Assembly: GCF_003837805.1 (NCBI RefSeq)
Contig: NZ_RQIT01000023.1
Coordinates: 57,969-121,968, forward strand
DNA: 64,000 nucleotides
Direction: 5' to 3'
Source of the DNA: Bradyrhizobium sp. RP6
Lineage (GTDB): Bacteria; Pseudomonadota; Alphaproteobacteria; Rhizobiales; Xanthobacteraceae
Shown piece by piece: positions 17,424 through 30,300 of the stretch (position 1 is its first letter; every line of letters starts with the position of its first letter). The notes under the pieces were generated by a model that made no database searches, was not told the origin of the DNA, and saw only the letters and a program-made list of their open reading frames with translations. The position numbers and the translations under genes were made by a program.

Positions 17424-18371
17424 TTACTCGTCATACTGAGTGGCAATGGCTCTGAGCTCCGGAGTTCGGTCAATAAGCTCCAGCACGGAGCTGTCGGTTA
17501 ATGCCCTCACGTCCAAGCTATCGCTTACTTGCTTGGTCTGCCACGCAAAGTCGTGCATCTTGGTCAGAGTCGCGTCGACGGCCGCGTCATGAGTTCTTGT
17601 GTCACGCAAAAAAGGCTTCAGCTGATCGTCGAGACGAACGGAGCGAGAGCCGTTGTTGACCCACAACAGCTGCTCGTCTGATATTGCAGTGCCTGCGTCC
17701 GCATAGAGCTTCCTTATCAGTTCTATGTATTCTTTTGGGTGCTTCCGCTGCCAAGACTGCTGCCCGAGCGATTCTGCAACACGTCGAGCAACTACATTAG
17801 GTTGGCTGGTTACCTCACTACGGCTCGCTAAGATCCATTGGGGTAGCATTTCCTCGAGCGTTATCCCCGAACACAGCATCTGCGGAGCTTTCGGCCGGAC
17901 GAAGTCGAAAACCTCCGGCCCAAAGCCGCTAATTAGGTCGATCGCGTGGCGCTGAAAAGGGGCAACCATCTCAATATGTCGAAACACGAAATTTTCGTGA
18001 ACGAGCTTTTGACCAGCTAATTTGATCGCGCACTGATCCAGGACGTAATGGCTCAGCGAACCATGCACAACACCTGCACGAGCATTGGTCAGAGCATGCG
18101 GATTTTTCTTGATTTTCTTGAATAAGTCCTGCCTGACAACGATCCCAGTTAAGGCTGCTTCGTCGATGCCCAATGCAACGATGACTAGGTCGCTATTATT
18201 CGCCGAGCGGACCAAGCCACAAACAGGGCCGGCCACATCAACTCCGAATTTTTGCTTGGTCAGTTCGGAAGGTGGAAACGCTTCACACGACGGGGTGACT
18301 GCCAACGCGGAGGTTACGAGTGGCGCCAGAAAGCAGCAAACGACCGCACTCACGCGTAGCAAATGCAACAT
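17424..18371 (-). CDS. Secreted NMT1/TauA-like solute-binding protein downstream of the giant Rhs gene
   Basis: A 315-residue protein with a clear Sec signal (LRVSAVVCCFLAPLVTSALA). The body resembles NMT1/TauA-type periplasmic binding proteins: ARAGVVHGSLSHYVLDQCAI, PFQRHAIDLISGFGPEVFDF and VVARRVAESLGQQSWQRKHP. No permease or ATPase is nearby. The ATG at 18371 lies 17 bp after the stop of the 4,217-residue gene, so both are probably on one mRNA. It occupies the place where an immunity gene stands in polymorphic-toxin loci. A longer in-frame start at 18488 would overlap the giant gene and put the signal peptide internally, so I reject it. Confidence 0.65.
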   Translation of the reverse strand: MLHLLRVSAVVCCFLAPLVTSALAVTPSCEAFPPSELTKQKFGVDVAGPVCGLVRSANNSDLVIVALGIDEAALTGIVVRQDLFKKIKKNPHALTNARAGVVHGSLSHYVLDQCAIKLAGQKLVHENFVFRHIEMVAPFQRHAIDLISGFGPEVFDFVRPKAPQMLCSGITLEEMLPQWILASRSEVTSQPNVVARRVAESLGQQSWQRKHPKEYIELIRKLYADAGTAISDEQLLWVNNGSRSVRLDDQLKPFLRDTRTHDAAVDATLTKMHDFAWQTKQVSDSLDVRALTDSSVLELIDRTPELRAIATQYDE

Positions 18372-18388
18372 CCCACGGCGAGATGTCT

Positions 18389-21300
18389 TCACGGGCCATC
18401 TCCAAACCGCGGGCCCATAAGCTGACCAACCCAAGCCATGAACTCCCGATTGAAACTCCCGATCAGACGGAGCGATTTCCCACCCCATTCGGGTTGTGAC
18501 TCTACGTCCGCTCCGGCGCCACCAACGACGGGGCCTATCTGGCCATGCGCTAATAGGCCCGCAGCGTAACGCCCATTACCGACCAGTCCAAATCCTTCAA
18601 CACCGAGGTCGGCCTTAGCCGTTCTGAAGTATGGAAGTTTCACTCCGGTACTAGCTCCGATTCCGATACCACCCATCGCCTCGCCTTCGGTGTCGGCAGC
18701 AGCGATGATCGAAGCCGTGGGGTACAACTTCGGCAAGCCCTTCAACACCCCTAGCTCAGTCTGCACGGATATTTTGGACTCTATGTCGTACGAACTGACT
18801 CCCTCCCATGTCCGCCCATTATCGCCGCCAAAAACGTTGTAACTCCTGAAAGCGTAGCCTCCAAGATTCTCCTCAACCTTCCTTTGGTTTGCTGTCCGAC
18901 CTACCAAACCAAGGAACCAGAATACATCCACCCGAGGATTGAAGATGACCCAATGATCGTCCGTATAATAGTGCTCATCCGCAACGCTCCCGAAGATGCT
19001 ACTCGTCGGCCCAGCTCGCTCCGGCTCACGGCCAGTTGGATCAATCTTCGCGATAGGATTTTGAGCTGCAAATGAGTACGACGCAAATCTGCCCAGTGAC
19101 GTCGCGGCGCTCGCACTGTCGATAGCCATCTTTGGATCAGGATTTAACCACAGCGCCAAAGCGGGGTCGTAGTACCGCGCTCCAAAATACATCAGCCCAG
19201 TTTCGACATCAGCTTCTTTCGAATCGAACCTCCACGCAGGAATGCGAGGCGATCTGCGCTCGGCTGCTCCGACTTCGTCGCGCCCGATCAAAGAAGAGCG
19301 AGAGTGAATCATCTCGCCAAAGCCAGAGTACTCGAATTGCTGGAATATTCGAGCCGCTTGTGGCTTGGAAATATTTCCCACGACCACGTCATTCACGGAC
19401 CGGTTCGCTAAAATTGGGTGGTATGAAAAGATTACTTGATCCCCGGCCCAATAAGACGCCAGCCGCTCACTGCCCATCGCCAGCTGCACCATAACTTCGG
19501 GCTTCTTGTTTGGAGCCCGCGCTACTGTCAGGACGTCCGCCAGGTAAACCGTATCTCCCAACGGCACTTCCGTAGCCTGACCGTTCTTGAATTCTGTGCG
19601 CACCGATCCGGCCTTTATGGCTCGCCCTCCCGCCATGTCATGCTCGAATTTCACAATCGATCGTTTCGCACTTACGTTTCGCTTCCGCTCACTTTCAGAG
19701 ATAGGCAGCTCAATGGAGACCCCCGCGAGAAAGTCATCCACTTGCCAGTCAAACCTCGTCTCTCCACCATCTGTTCGTCGAGCTTTTTGACGTCCAAAAC
19801 CGTCATATTCGAATTCCCAGGAGCGTCCTCCGGTCTGATGAGCTGTGGTTGGAGCGTGCTCAGGACGCGCACCGAAAGCGAACACCAAGGTCGAGTTTGC
19901 TTTTGCGAGCGTCGTCCCGGAAGGATCCGACGTCGTGGTGTTTCGAGCAATCTGTCGGAGCTCGTGCGTATTGGCATAAGCCAGCCGCTCGTTAAAGGAC
20001 AGGATCCTCGCTTTCGCATTCGCAATGTCCGAAGAGTTCCAAATCGCGTCCTTCTCAAGTTTTGTTTTGCCCGAGTATACATTCATCTGATGTTCAACAG
20101 ACCGCACGCGATTCAACTGATCATACGCAAAATTGCTCCGATTGCTTCTAATTAGAAGACCGATCTCGCGCGCGTTCGCATCCAACACAGGAGCACAGTC
20201 GAACCCATCGCCGCCTGGAGCGCGACACGGAGCAGCGTATACAGGTGTATTGTTCGCTTGCAGAACATTTCCTTGCGCGTCGTAAGTATATGATACCGAT
20301 TGAAAGTCGACCGCGGGTGGAAATGCAGAGCAGTCATCACCGGTGGAGCTTTCTCGGCACGACACGCTCGGCAATCGGGATGTGAGATTCAGCAACCGAT
20401 TAGTAGCCGGGTCGTATCGACGCAGCATCGTCACGCTGTTGCCCAGTTCAGCGTAGACGCGATTTCCCCGCTCGTCGTACCTAGCATCCAACAATATCTT
20501 CAGTTCTTTACTCGCGGCCGGTGGATTCGTCCTTGTTGCGAGCGATGCAAGCCTACCGCCTGCGGTATATTCGTACTCAATCTGCTCGTCGAATTCTGTC
20601 TTTTTAGTGGAGTCGCCTAGAGACACTACATATCCGCTTAGTGACTTCTTCTTTAGGGACGACCACACATCGTAGCCGTCCTTGATCACTAGCTCCGCAA
20701 CCGCTCTTCCCCGATCCTTCAAATCGCGGATCCGCCGTGCAGTTAGCGCGCGGTGGCCGACCGCATCGTACGCTCGAAGCTCCGTGCCCACGAGATCGTC
20801 AATGCGGGCCAACCGACCAACAAGGTTAGTTCTTTTCATCTCGTCCGTCGCCGGACCATATTGCATGACAATCGTCTGGTGTTGGTCGGTGGAGACCGGC
20901 TTAGCTATAAATGTGTAGGCGATCCTCGCTGGTAATTTGAACAAGAATTCACTTTTGGCCACTCTGAGCACCGCCGAGGGATAACTCGGCAGATTGCAAT
21001 TCCGATCGAGCCAGTACGCTTCGGGCGCCAACGACGGGTCGAACTTGGGATGCAAACCGGACCTCGCACAGATGGCATTACCAACTAAATCGAGGGCCCG
21101 AGCTTCGAATCCGCGATCTGGGTCATCTGTCCAAATACGTCTGCCGAGCGCGTCATACCCCATTCTTATAAGCGGCACGTTTCGAGCGGCCACTTCCGTG
21201 TCCTCTTTTCTCGGCAGAACAACGGCAATTGGATTATTCAAGGGATCATACTGATACTCTACCCGAGCACTTCTAACTCTGGTTTTTCCGAATACTTTTC

Positions 21301-24300
21301 CAGCCTGGAGTGTTTGAGCTATCGCACTTAAGGGCTCGCACTCCGACCGCTGCTGAACTTTCAGGCGATCCCAGGAAACTCCCTTGAGCCATCCCGCGCC
21401 GAGCGTTACTCGCAACTTCCCTTCATCAAAGGCCGAGCCAAGGGCCTGCGCATCAATGTCTCCTGTCTTCTTCGTCGCGTCGTCCTGCCAATATTCTTCT
21501 ATGGACCGGATGTTTCCTCTTGCATCTCGTTCAATCGATACAGGCGAGCAAACGGCGTTTGTCGCAACCGACCGATGAACGGAATAGCTACCATCGGCAA
21601 AAGTCTTGCGATCTATCCAAAAGCCAAACTGAAACGTATTCCCGTCCAGATTGGTGACCAGTGTGGGACGGTCCAGGCCATCGTAATCCACCTTTGTACG
21701 TAGTGCCGCTTCACCTGACGTTGGATCAATGGAAGGGGGACTTAAGTACCGAATGTCATTTAGGTTGTCGGACCGTTCCGCCGCCATCGGCATGAATTCC
21801 GCGACCTGCCGCTCAAGGGAATCCCTGGTTATTACTCCCGACACGGTCGCCCCGAAGAACTCGCACCTTTTTAACTCTTTCTTGTCGAAAAGCGATTGAC
21901 AGTTCTCATCGTCACTCTGTTTTTGAATCTCCAGTCCAAATTGATCAAACAGCACATCCGTAACCAGAGTTCGATACGGAGCATTCGGCGCCGAGCGTCC
22001 CGGTATTGATCGGTAACTCTTCGGATCAGCGATCACGCTGATTCTAGCCAGTGGCCCTGAATGACCGCTCGCTGGCGTGACAATCACACCCCAGTGTCGA
22101 TATTCGTAAGATGCCAGCTCCCTAAACTCAAGATTAGCCGGCAATTCCTCGAATTGGCGTGGTGGCAGCAGCCGCGGGCCCAGATCTCCAAAAGTTGCTG
22201 AAACTGCCTTCGCGCGGCCAAATCCATCGAGCGGTGTGTAAATTGCGTTCGAGTTAACGTCGACCGATACCGTCGCGGTCGCAAATCGATAGTCAATTCC
22301 TAATGTATAGGCGGTTACTGTGCCGAGCGGAATTTCATCGAGCTGCGAGGCCGCGATAGCTTTTGCGTCGCCGAACGGAAGCAGCTTGCCCTCTCCGTTG
22401 GGCAACTGAACATTTTTTACACTCGCACTGCCAGGAAGGCAGGGCAAATTCGACCAGTTCCTGTCCGCCATCGGCACATCGGTGTTTATCGTTGTATCGA
22501 TGGCACAGATGACTGCCGACTCGCTCCTCGCAACCCTCTGAAGTAAGACGTCATGCCTCCATCGTTTAGCGATGTAGTGACGGTTGGTGGCCGGCTTAGC
22601 AGGATCAAGACTGAATCCCGATGTGGGCGACAGTGCCCAGGCCAGATTACCTCGCGTGTCGTAGGCGAAGACGTCCATCGCTACATTATTGTCGTTCGCC
22701 GCCAACAGCTCCTTCGCGGACGTCGGGAACAGCATCTCAACACTCGGAAAATCTACGCCGCGCGGGGGCTGCTGACTGTACGCCTTTACTGGATCGCAGG
22801 GATCAGTGCTGGTTAAGGGATTTAGAAACCTGCATAGCTTAAGGAGCTGACCGTTCTCCAAGTGGTATAACGCCGAGCGACGACGAAGAATTCCGCGAGC
22901 GGACTTCACTACTAGATTTCTAACGAGACTGAACTGCGGCGTGGCAGCTACTTCATCGCCTAACAATCGTTCGTAGTGGATTAGCACTTGGAGCTGGTTT
23001 TGCGTCCTACCATCGCTCGCCAGCGAGTCGTAGTAGTCTATCTCAGAGCAAACGTCATCCGCGGGATTCTCTGGATCACCCAAGTCGCACGCTTTGACAA
23101 CCCTTCCGCGGAAATCCGGCCGCATTCGCAGTAGGGATTTCAGCTCAGATTTGCCGGAGTTCGTCTCTCTCGTTGTTCGTACTACTTCGGCAACAAATGG
23201 TGCCAAATGTCGGGCGGTCGGATCAAGCGCCGGCAACGCGCTGCAGCCGCCTTCGATGTTCTGCAGTAAATGTTTCGCGACATCTAGAGTACTCGAGGAA
23301 ACTAGGGCCGGACCTTCGCGTCCCGACGAAGTTGCGAAGCAATTGAACCGATCTGGGTGACGCGCGCGAAGATCGATTAGTACGTAATGATTGCGGGTTT
23401 CGCGACGCGGCTGTGGCTCCCACCCCAGCCTAGAATCGGCGACCGTAACCATTTCCGCCAGTAAAAGACCGGAATCGAAAACCGTGCGGTTGCCGAAAGT
23501 CCGATCAATACGCCTAGTCCCCGATAGCGATTCGGCGTCCCCGCCAGCGTCTAAGCGTTGCAACAAGGGGCGCTGCAGATACCGCGTCTGGCACCCCTCT
23601 ACAATCCGAACTTTCGCAAAGCCAAGAAATCTCTTCTCATACTTGTCGAAGTAACCGCCCCCGTAAGCTAAGCAGGTCCGGCGAAGGTTAGGATCGTTTT
23701 GCTCTGACGGGCCAAGCTGGTCGTCCTGCACCACCCCGTCCCTTGCAATGACCTCGCTCAGTACCCAATGAGTAATCGGATCTTCTTGGGTATTGCCGGC
23801 TCTAGCGAAATTGAATTCAAAGTTGGCCGGAAGGTTCGCCTCTCGAGGATTAGTCGGGAGGAAGACTCGAGAGAGCAAACTCCTCTTCCCAAGTCCATTA
23901 TGGAACACTTGATTCTTCGTGTTATCGAAGTTCAAATTGAACTGTCCATTCGACAACCCGCCGCTCACGACAATTTCTGGCAAGCCGTCTCCATCGACGT
24001 CCCTCAGCTGAACCACCTGGCGCGATGTCGTCTCGGTAAGCCCTGCACCAGGATTCACGATTATGAATAGCGGCGTTGGAAAAAGCGGGCCGAAGGCCAA
24101 GCTAAACCATGCGCCGCCTGACATGTTATCGGTCTCCGAACCTCCGCTGCCCAGCAGAGGTACTTTTGTTTCCGCCAGCGGCTTCCAATCCGTAAAGCCG
24201 CGCCCCAGATTGAACTTTGCGCATAGCTGCGTCGGAAAACTCCTAATCGTCGCCGGTGTACAAGAGTCACCCGTGCGCGGCGCGACAAGGTCCGGCAGAC

Positions 24301-27300
24301 CGTCTCCGTTCACGTCCACAAAGGCTAGTGCCAGCTTGGAGGCCGAGAGACTGGCGTTTATGCCCCCGCCATATTCGTTGCGATCGTCACCATCAGAGAA
24401 TCCTGCCCCCACGCCGAGCCCAATAGACAGGCTTCTTTCGAGGGGAGCGGAGCCCAGTATCTGCGGCGGACCAAAAGCATAGCCGAGGTTAAAGCTCACT
24501 GCGAGATCGCACCGCTCGGCTCTCGCGTCCCCCAGAGAGCAAGCGGTTATGATTCTGTCTGGAAGTCCGTCGCCATTTATATCAATCCAGTCGTATTGCC
24601 GTAGTGAGGCACTATCCCCGAACGAAATAGCGGGTGGTTGAAACCCAAAATGCGGTTCAGTTTGCCTAACCGCCTGCCGAACAGGTGCGCCGACAGAGCT
24701 GCTTCCATTGGTCGCATTCGGTTCCGGCTGACTAACCGTCGCAGACTTCGGAGCGGTAAAGGAGCCCAACTGCAGGGCCTCAGCGTCTGACGCTCTGCTG
24801 GGGTTCGAAATGGTCCAAGGTTGTAAGCACAAGCTGCCGGCCTTTGACCAAGTGTCTAACCGCGGGTCGGTGCATCTGTAATTTCCCAGAGGATCCGACA
24901 ACAGGATTGACTGCCCGTTCACCTGATCGGGATATCCGTCTCCATTAACGTCTAAGGTTTCTTGAGAGGAAGAAACCGTTGTACGCGATTCCGACAAGAG
25001 TCCGGGATCAACTCCAACCGAATACCCGTCGGTTGTGAAACTCGTAGATTTGGGAAGAGCGATTTGCCGCACTGCGGCAACTGTCGTGGACGGAGCACCG
25101 CCGCCGGGTGGCGTCGGGTAGATTGATTCCGCTGTTTCGGACGCGAGCTCGGCAACTCTGTCTGTGATATCCTTTGCACCCAGGCGCGAAGCGCTAACGC
25201 GGCTACCACTTATCCAGACCTGTGAATCAGGCCCCATTGAACAACTGTCTCTTCCCGCACTGACTTGCCGCCCGCTATTTCTCGTACCGGCGTCGGACTC
25301 TCCCATATATGCTCGCATCGGAGCAACGGGCACGATCGAAGGCAGCGTGGTGAATGCCCTCTCCGACCCAGCGGCATCCGCTACGTTTCGTTTTTGATCG
25401 TTTGCTATACAAGTTTCCCCTGCTCCGGACGCCTGTCGCCACTGCGGCACGAGAGGGAATGCACGAACTGCCACGAGCGCCTTGTAATGACTTGACTGGG
25501 CGCAATCGGCGCTCGCACTTGCCGATGGCGGCGCTGCCGGTGAGGCGTTCAATGCTCCGCAAGCTGACCGCACATCGCCATTGGCCGAAAGAGCAGCGCC
25601 TGCATCAGACATCACGTGAAGTATGGTTGCAAAATCCGGAAGCGGAACTGCGCCTGGCGTCGGCAACGCTAAGGACTTTGGCTCTGGCACAGTTGGGACG
25701 CTGAGGTCGTATTCTGTGTTTACTGCCAAATTGCTCCATCCTCTTGAGGATTGGGGCGAGGCCCATTCGTCGCGCGGCGCAAAAATGAAATGCGGGCTCT
25801 CAACAAACTCGACGGCCCCTGCCGGAAGTTTTGTCGCGCTCGCGTAACTTGAGGTCAACACGACGGACTTCGTTAACGGACACACAGGGGCCGTACCAGG
25901 CACAAGGGCCGCGCAGTCCCGTGAATCTAAGATGGCAAAACTTTCACGCTTCATAACCTCCACGTTTGAGCCGCCTTGCATCTGACTAGGCGCAGCCGGT
26001 GATGGAGGGATTGAATCGGCAACTGGGCGCAGCACGGTCTCAACGTCTATCGCCAACCTGGGAGCTTCTCTGGAAACAATGACTTTGTTGTAACCTGCGG
26101 CCATCAAAAGGTTAGCGACCTCATCGACTCGTTGTTCCGATATGCCTGTCAAGCGAGACAGGTAGATGAAATCGTTCGAAGCGATCTTTCCTGCCAAACT
26201 TGCTATAAGGTCAGCGTCACCAATATCCTTAAACCTGAAGACGACACCCGATGTATCCACGTGCAACACAATCGGCTGTTGGTGGCACACCTGATATCCC
26301 GTGATGTCGGTGGGCAGCTCCTCGCGAGGTCCGACAATGAACTCGTCGAATGTTACGGTTGTCTGAGTCAGGCCATTCGATGACGTCCTCCTAACAAGCT
26401 GCTCCGCCATAAGAGAGCGATTGACTTCGAATCCTCCACCCACCGTTGTGCGTTTATCGAAGACGATACGCTCCTCCGGTGCGAGCTTTCCTAAGAGATG
26501 CTCGGGACGCAATTTAACAGGCTCACCCGATGCACGCGAGATCACCTTGAAGGTCGCAAAAAGCTCAGGATTCCGATCACTCGGATGTAAGGGATCTCTA
26601 GGGACAAAAGCACTAACAAGCGATCCGACAAGGTCATCAGAAGTCGCTTCACCGGGAGGTCTCTTTATAGTCAACGTCGTGGGGTTTATTTGAAGCCGAT
26701 ACAATGATCGCCTGCCGGCTTGCCCGTTCGTTAAGCATTCTTCCTCTGTCTCAGGCAGCACGACAGGTAAAACGCGCATAACGGGCCTATCGGCCCGAGG
26801 GCCAGTTGAAGGATCCTTGTTGTCGGCAACGCTGCGGTTAAACGCGACCGGGACTTTCGGCATAACCGCAAACGCGTCTTTGGTTTCATAGCAGACGAAT
26901 TTGTATGGGTGCGACTTGCCATCGGGATCCTGCACTGCGGCCGGCGCTCCTTTTGGAGTCGGCAAGTGCATCCAGTCAGAACCTGGATCGATGCAAACGC
27001 CGAGCTTTTCAGCGTCACTTGCACCAGTGGCGAGCTTGTCACCTTTAGGTGGCAGAGCCAAAGCGGGATCCGTGGTGACGAGCAACTTTGAGCGATAAGC
27101 AATTCGTAGCGGCGCGTCCCATACTACCTGCGAAAGGTCCTCTGGCCACGCACCTGCACCTATAGTCGAACGATCACTAGAAATGCGTGGCTCAGTCGAA
27201 ATCCAGAACATGCAAACAAGTGCGCCACGCTCGACGGCCACGGGCCAGTCATCTCTGTTAAAGATGTCCTTGGCAATATCTTTGGTCTCTTCCGCAGCAG

Positions 27301-30300
27301 AGAACTCAACAATGATGCGCGTGTCGGCCTCGTCGCGGGAGTTGCATGGCTTTACATGGCCATCCTCCGCTCGGTGCCGCAATTGCAGAATCAGTCGCGC
27401 GCCGAACAAGGTGGAAGGCTTTCGCACTACACCTTCAATGCCAAACCTGCCGGAATATGGTGCCAAGGCACTTCCCAACGATACAGCTAGGTCATTCTGC
27501 TCCTCTGCAGGAATGTATCGGACAATGCTGCGCCCCCAACGATCACAGAGGCCCAACATTTGCTCGGAAAATGTTCCGGGTATGCCCGAACGCGTTACTG
27601 GTATATCTGAATTCCCGGAACATCGAGTATTAAGACGCGATAGAGATATCTTCACCGCATCGAGTCCGGGCAAATCGGCGGCCTGATCGTATCCGTAGAT
27701 TACTCTACGCAGTGACGTACTACTCGCGCCGTCTAGAATTGTCTCGTACAGCCACAGGTAATCTACGCGCGGATTCCATTCAACAATATCAGCATTTCCG
27801 TTATTTACCGGATCTACGGCAAAATAGAGCACGTCTCCTGGGGCAACAGAGACGATCAGCTCATCGCTCGCTACGAGACCTGTGGGTGGCGTTGGCTCTC
27901 CAGCTGACGTATCCAAACAACTACCTGGCCCGTTGAAAGTGGCGCCCAGTTTTTCTGGTAATGTTTTTGTTGGGGTCCGCGACTGTTCAGTTAAGGCAAG
28001 GGAAGCCTCAGCGCACACGTCCACTTTAGGATGCCCCGCTGGCCCGGTCGAGCTCCGTTGAACCGAGACGATAACGCCATCAATTCGCGAAGCCTCCTTT
28101 CTTTCCTCGGGTGTTCGGACGTCCTGTCCATCGATGGGCGCCAGCCCGTCCGGCCTCGGCAAGTCGATCGGACCCGATATGCGAACTTGGCCGCCAAACG
28201 GAGCTTTCCAAGCCCGCAACGTGTTAAGACGAGGATAATCAATACTTCTAGGGGCTCTATTCTGGGCCGTGACCGCTTTCTTGATTTCATCCCGAGCGAG
28301 AGGAAGAACAGGTTGATCCTGAACCGATGAAGCGCCTTTCTCGTCGACCGTACGGAATCCCACCATCGGATCGGGCGGGTTTGCCGTAAAAACAATATGG
28401 GTCTTCTGCCCATCAAAAGTCGAACGATTGTAGAAGATCGTTCCTCCTACGACTACGTCGAGCTTCTTGTCACCGTCCATGTCGATCAAAAAGCCGTTTT
28501 GTACTCCCTGCGTCCACGACCTAAACCCTGCGGCGTATCCTCTTGGGAAATGCGCTTCGACTGCTACGTTGTCCGAGCTGTATTGTGTCTCTTGGTGCAG
28601 CGCTGGGATCTCCGCCATTCCGCTCGTATCGGCAGCCGTGGCTTCGAACGATAGCTGTCCGTTCTTTGCGTCAATCTTTCCGACATAAACCTCAAACCCG
28701 CCGTTCCAGCCTCTCGTAACCAGGTCTGGAATTCCATCGCCCGTAAGATCCGCAACTGTAGACATTTCCGAGTATGTGAGCCGCCGGTTGAATCCACCCT
28801 TTACTCCAACAGAGAAGCGCTTCTCGCTTCCAAACCCGATCCCAAGGAAGATGCTGCCCCCGAGCTCGCTCGTGCCTACCGAACCATTTGCATTTGGAGC
28901 GAAGGGTCCATTCCTCTTCCCGTCGCTACTAAAAAGGTCCCTAATGGCACCGGTGGCCGGCGGCAATCCGGCAGACGTTAGACGGTTACCCGCGTCCAAC
29001 GAGTAGCTCTCTTCTGAGAGAAACTGACTGTTGTCGTACTCGAATCTTGTCACAGCCAAATTGGGACCAGCCTGAACCTTATCGTCGGGCGATAAAGAAG
29101 GTTCGGCGCAGGCCCCTAAAGCGTGCGTAAAAGAAGCAGGCACCAAGCCGCCCGCCTGATTCCGAAGAGTCGCAGGAATCAGATCATGGTCGGAAGTAAC
29201 AGTACGCACGTGTGAAAGCAGATACTCCCCGCCATCCTTGGAAGAGACCAGTTCGTCGCGCTTATAGATGAAACGATGCAAGAAGAAGGGGTCCGAACAA
29301 AGCCAGTCAAGTTTCGCGAGGGTATCCGAGTTGTTGCGGCGTAATCTGCTCGAGATTTGGTCCAGGCGCCGACCAGAGACAACAAGACCGCCGCTACGAG
29401 CATTTGAGCGAGCATAATCTGCCTGAGCTAATCCACTCCAACTGAATATGAACTCATAGACCGCCAACTGCTTTTTGCAGATCGGGGAGTCGGATATACG
29501 GCAGGATTCAATGTCTTGATCGATCTTTGAACTTGAACCGTACGTAATGCGTCGCAAATAGAGGTCATTCGCAAAGACCGAGGATGGAATAGCCTTTGGG
29601 TCGATATCCCAACAAGAGTCCTTGATTAAAGGCTCACTCTGATTTGCCCCCCCAGCCAGTATGCAATCCGATTGCCACTCGTAATCTATGGTGTTCCCAA
29701 ATGGGTCTGATTCTCGTCCCAGGACCCACCGCATTTGCGCGCGTTCTGGTCGTGGTAGCCCTGGAATTGATAGGGACGCAGGACTATGGCTCGCCGGACC
29801 ACGCGTTAAAGCTAGCTCGCGCTCGATTTGATCCTCGGGCGCATTGGGATTTCTTACGCTTCTCTGCTCAATGTCGAGTGGATCGGCGGGATTTGACAAG
29901 TATGGATATCGCCTGCCGGGAGCCTTTCCAAAGAACATGATCTTTTGGCTATCGCCCGTTTCTTGCCATCCCTCCCACCAGTATTCGTCAGGACTAGAAC
30001 CATGCCGGACAAAGTGCATGTTCCCACTATCGCGACGCAATACAAACGAAACACGCGATTGGCGTTTCGCCAGTATTTTGGCACGATGCGGCTGATCAGC
30101 CAGATAAACGATTCCAGTTTCTTCGTTGCTTTCTGGCCGTTCGGCGATCAGCTGCTCTCCGTTGAAGAGATAGGTTTCTGTCTCGTAATTGGGGTCGAAT
30201 ACTGGAACACCCCAACGTGTATCGACTGATATGGTCGGTGTGATCAGAGACCACCCCTCACCTAGTTGGCCATATCCGCTGTTCGATCCGTATTCGATTG

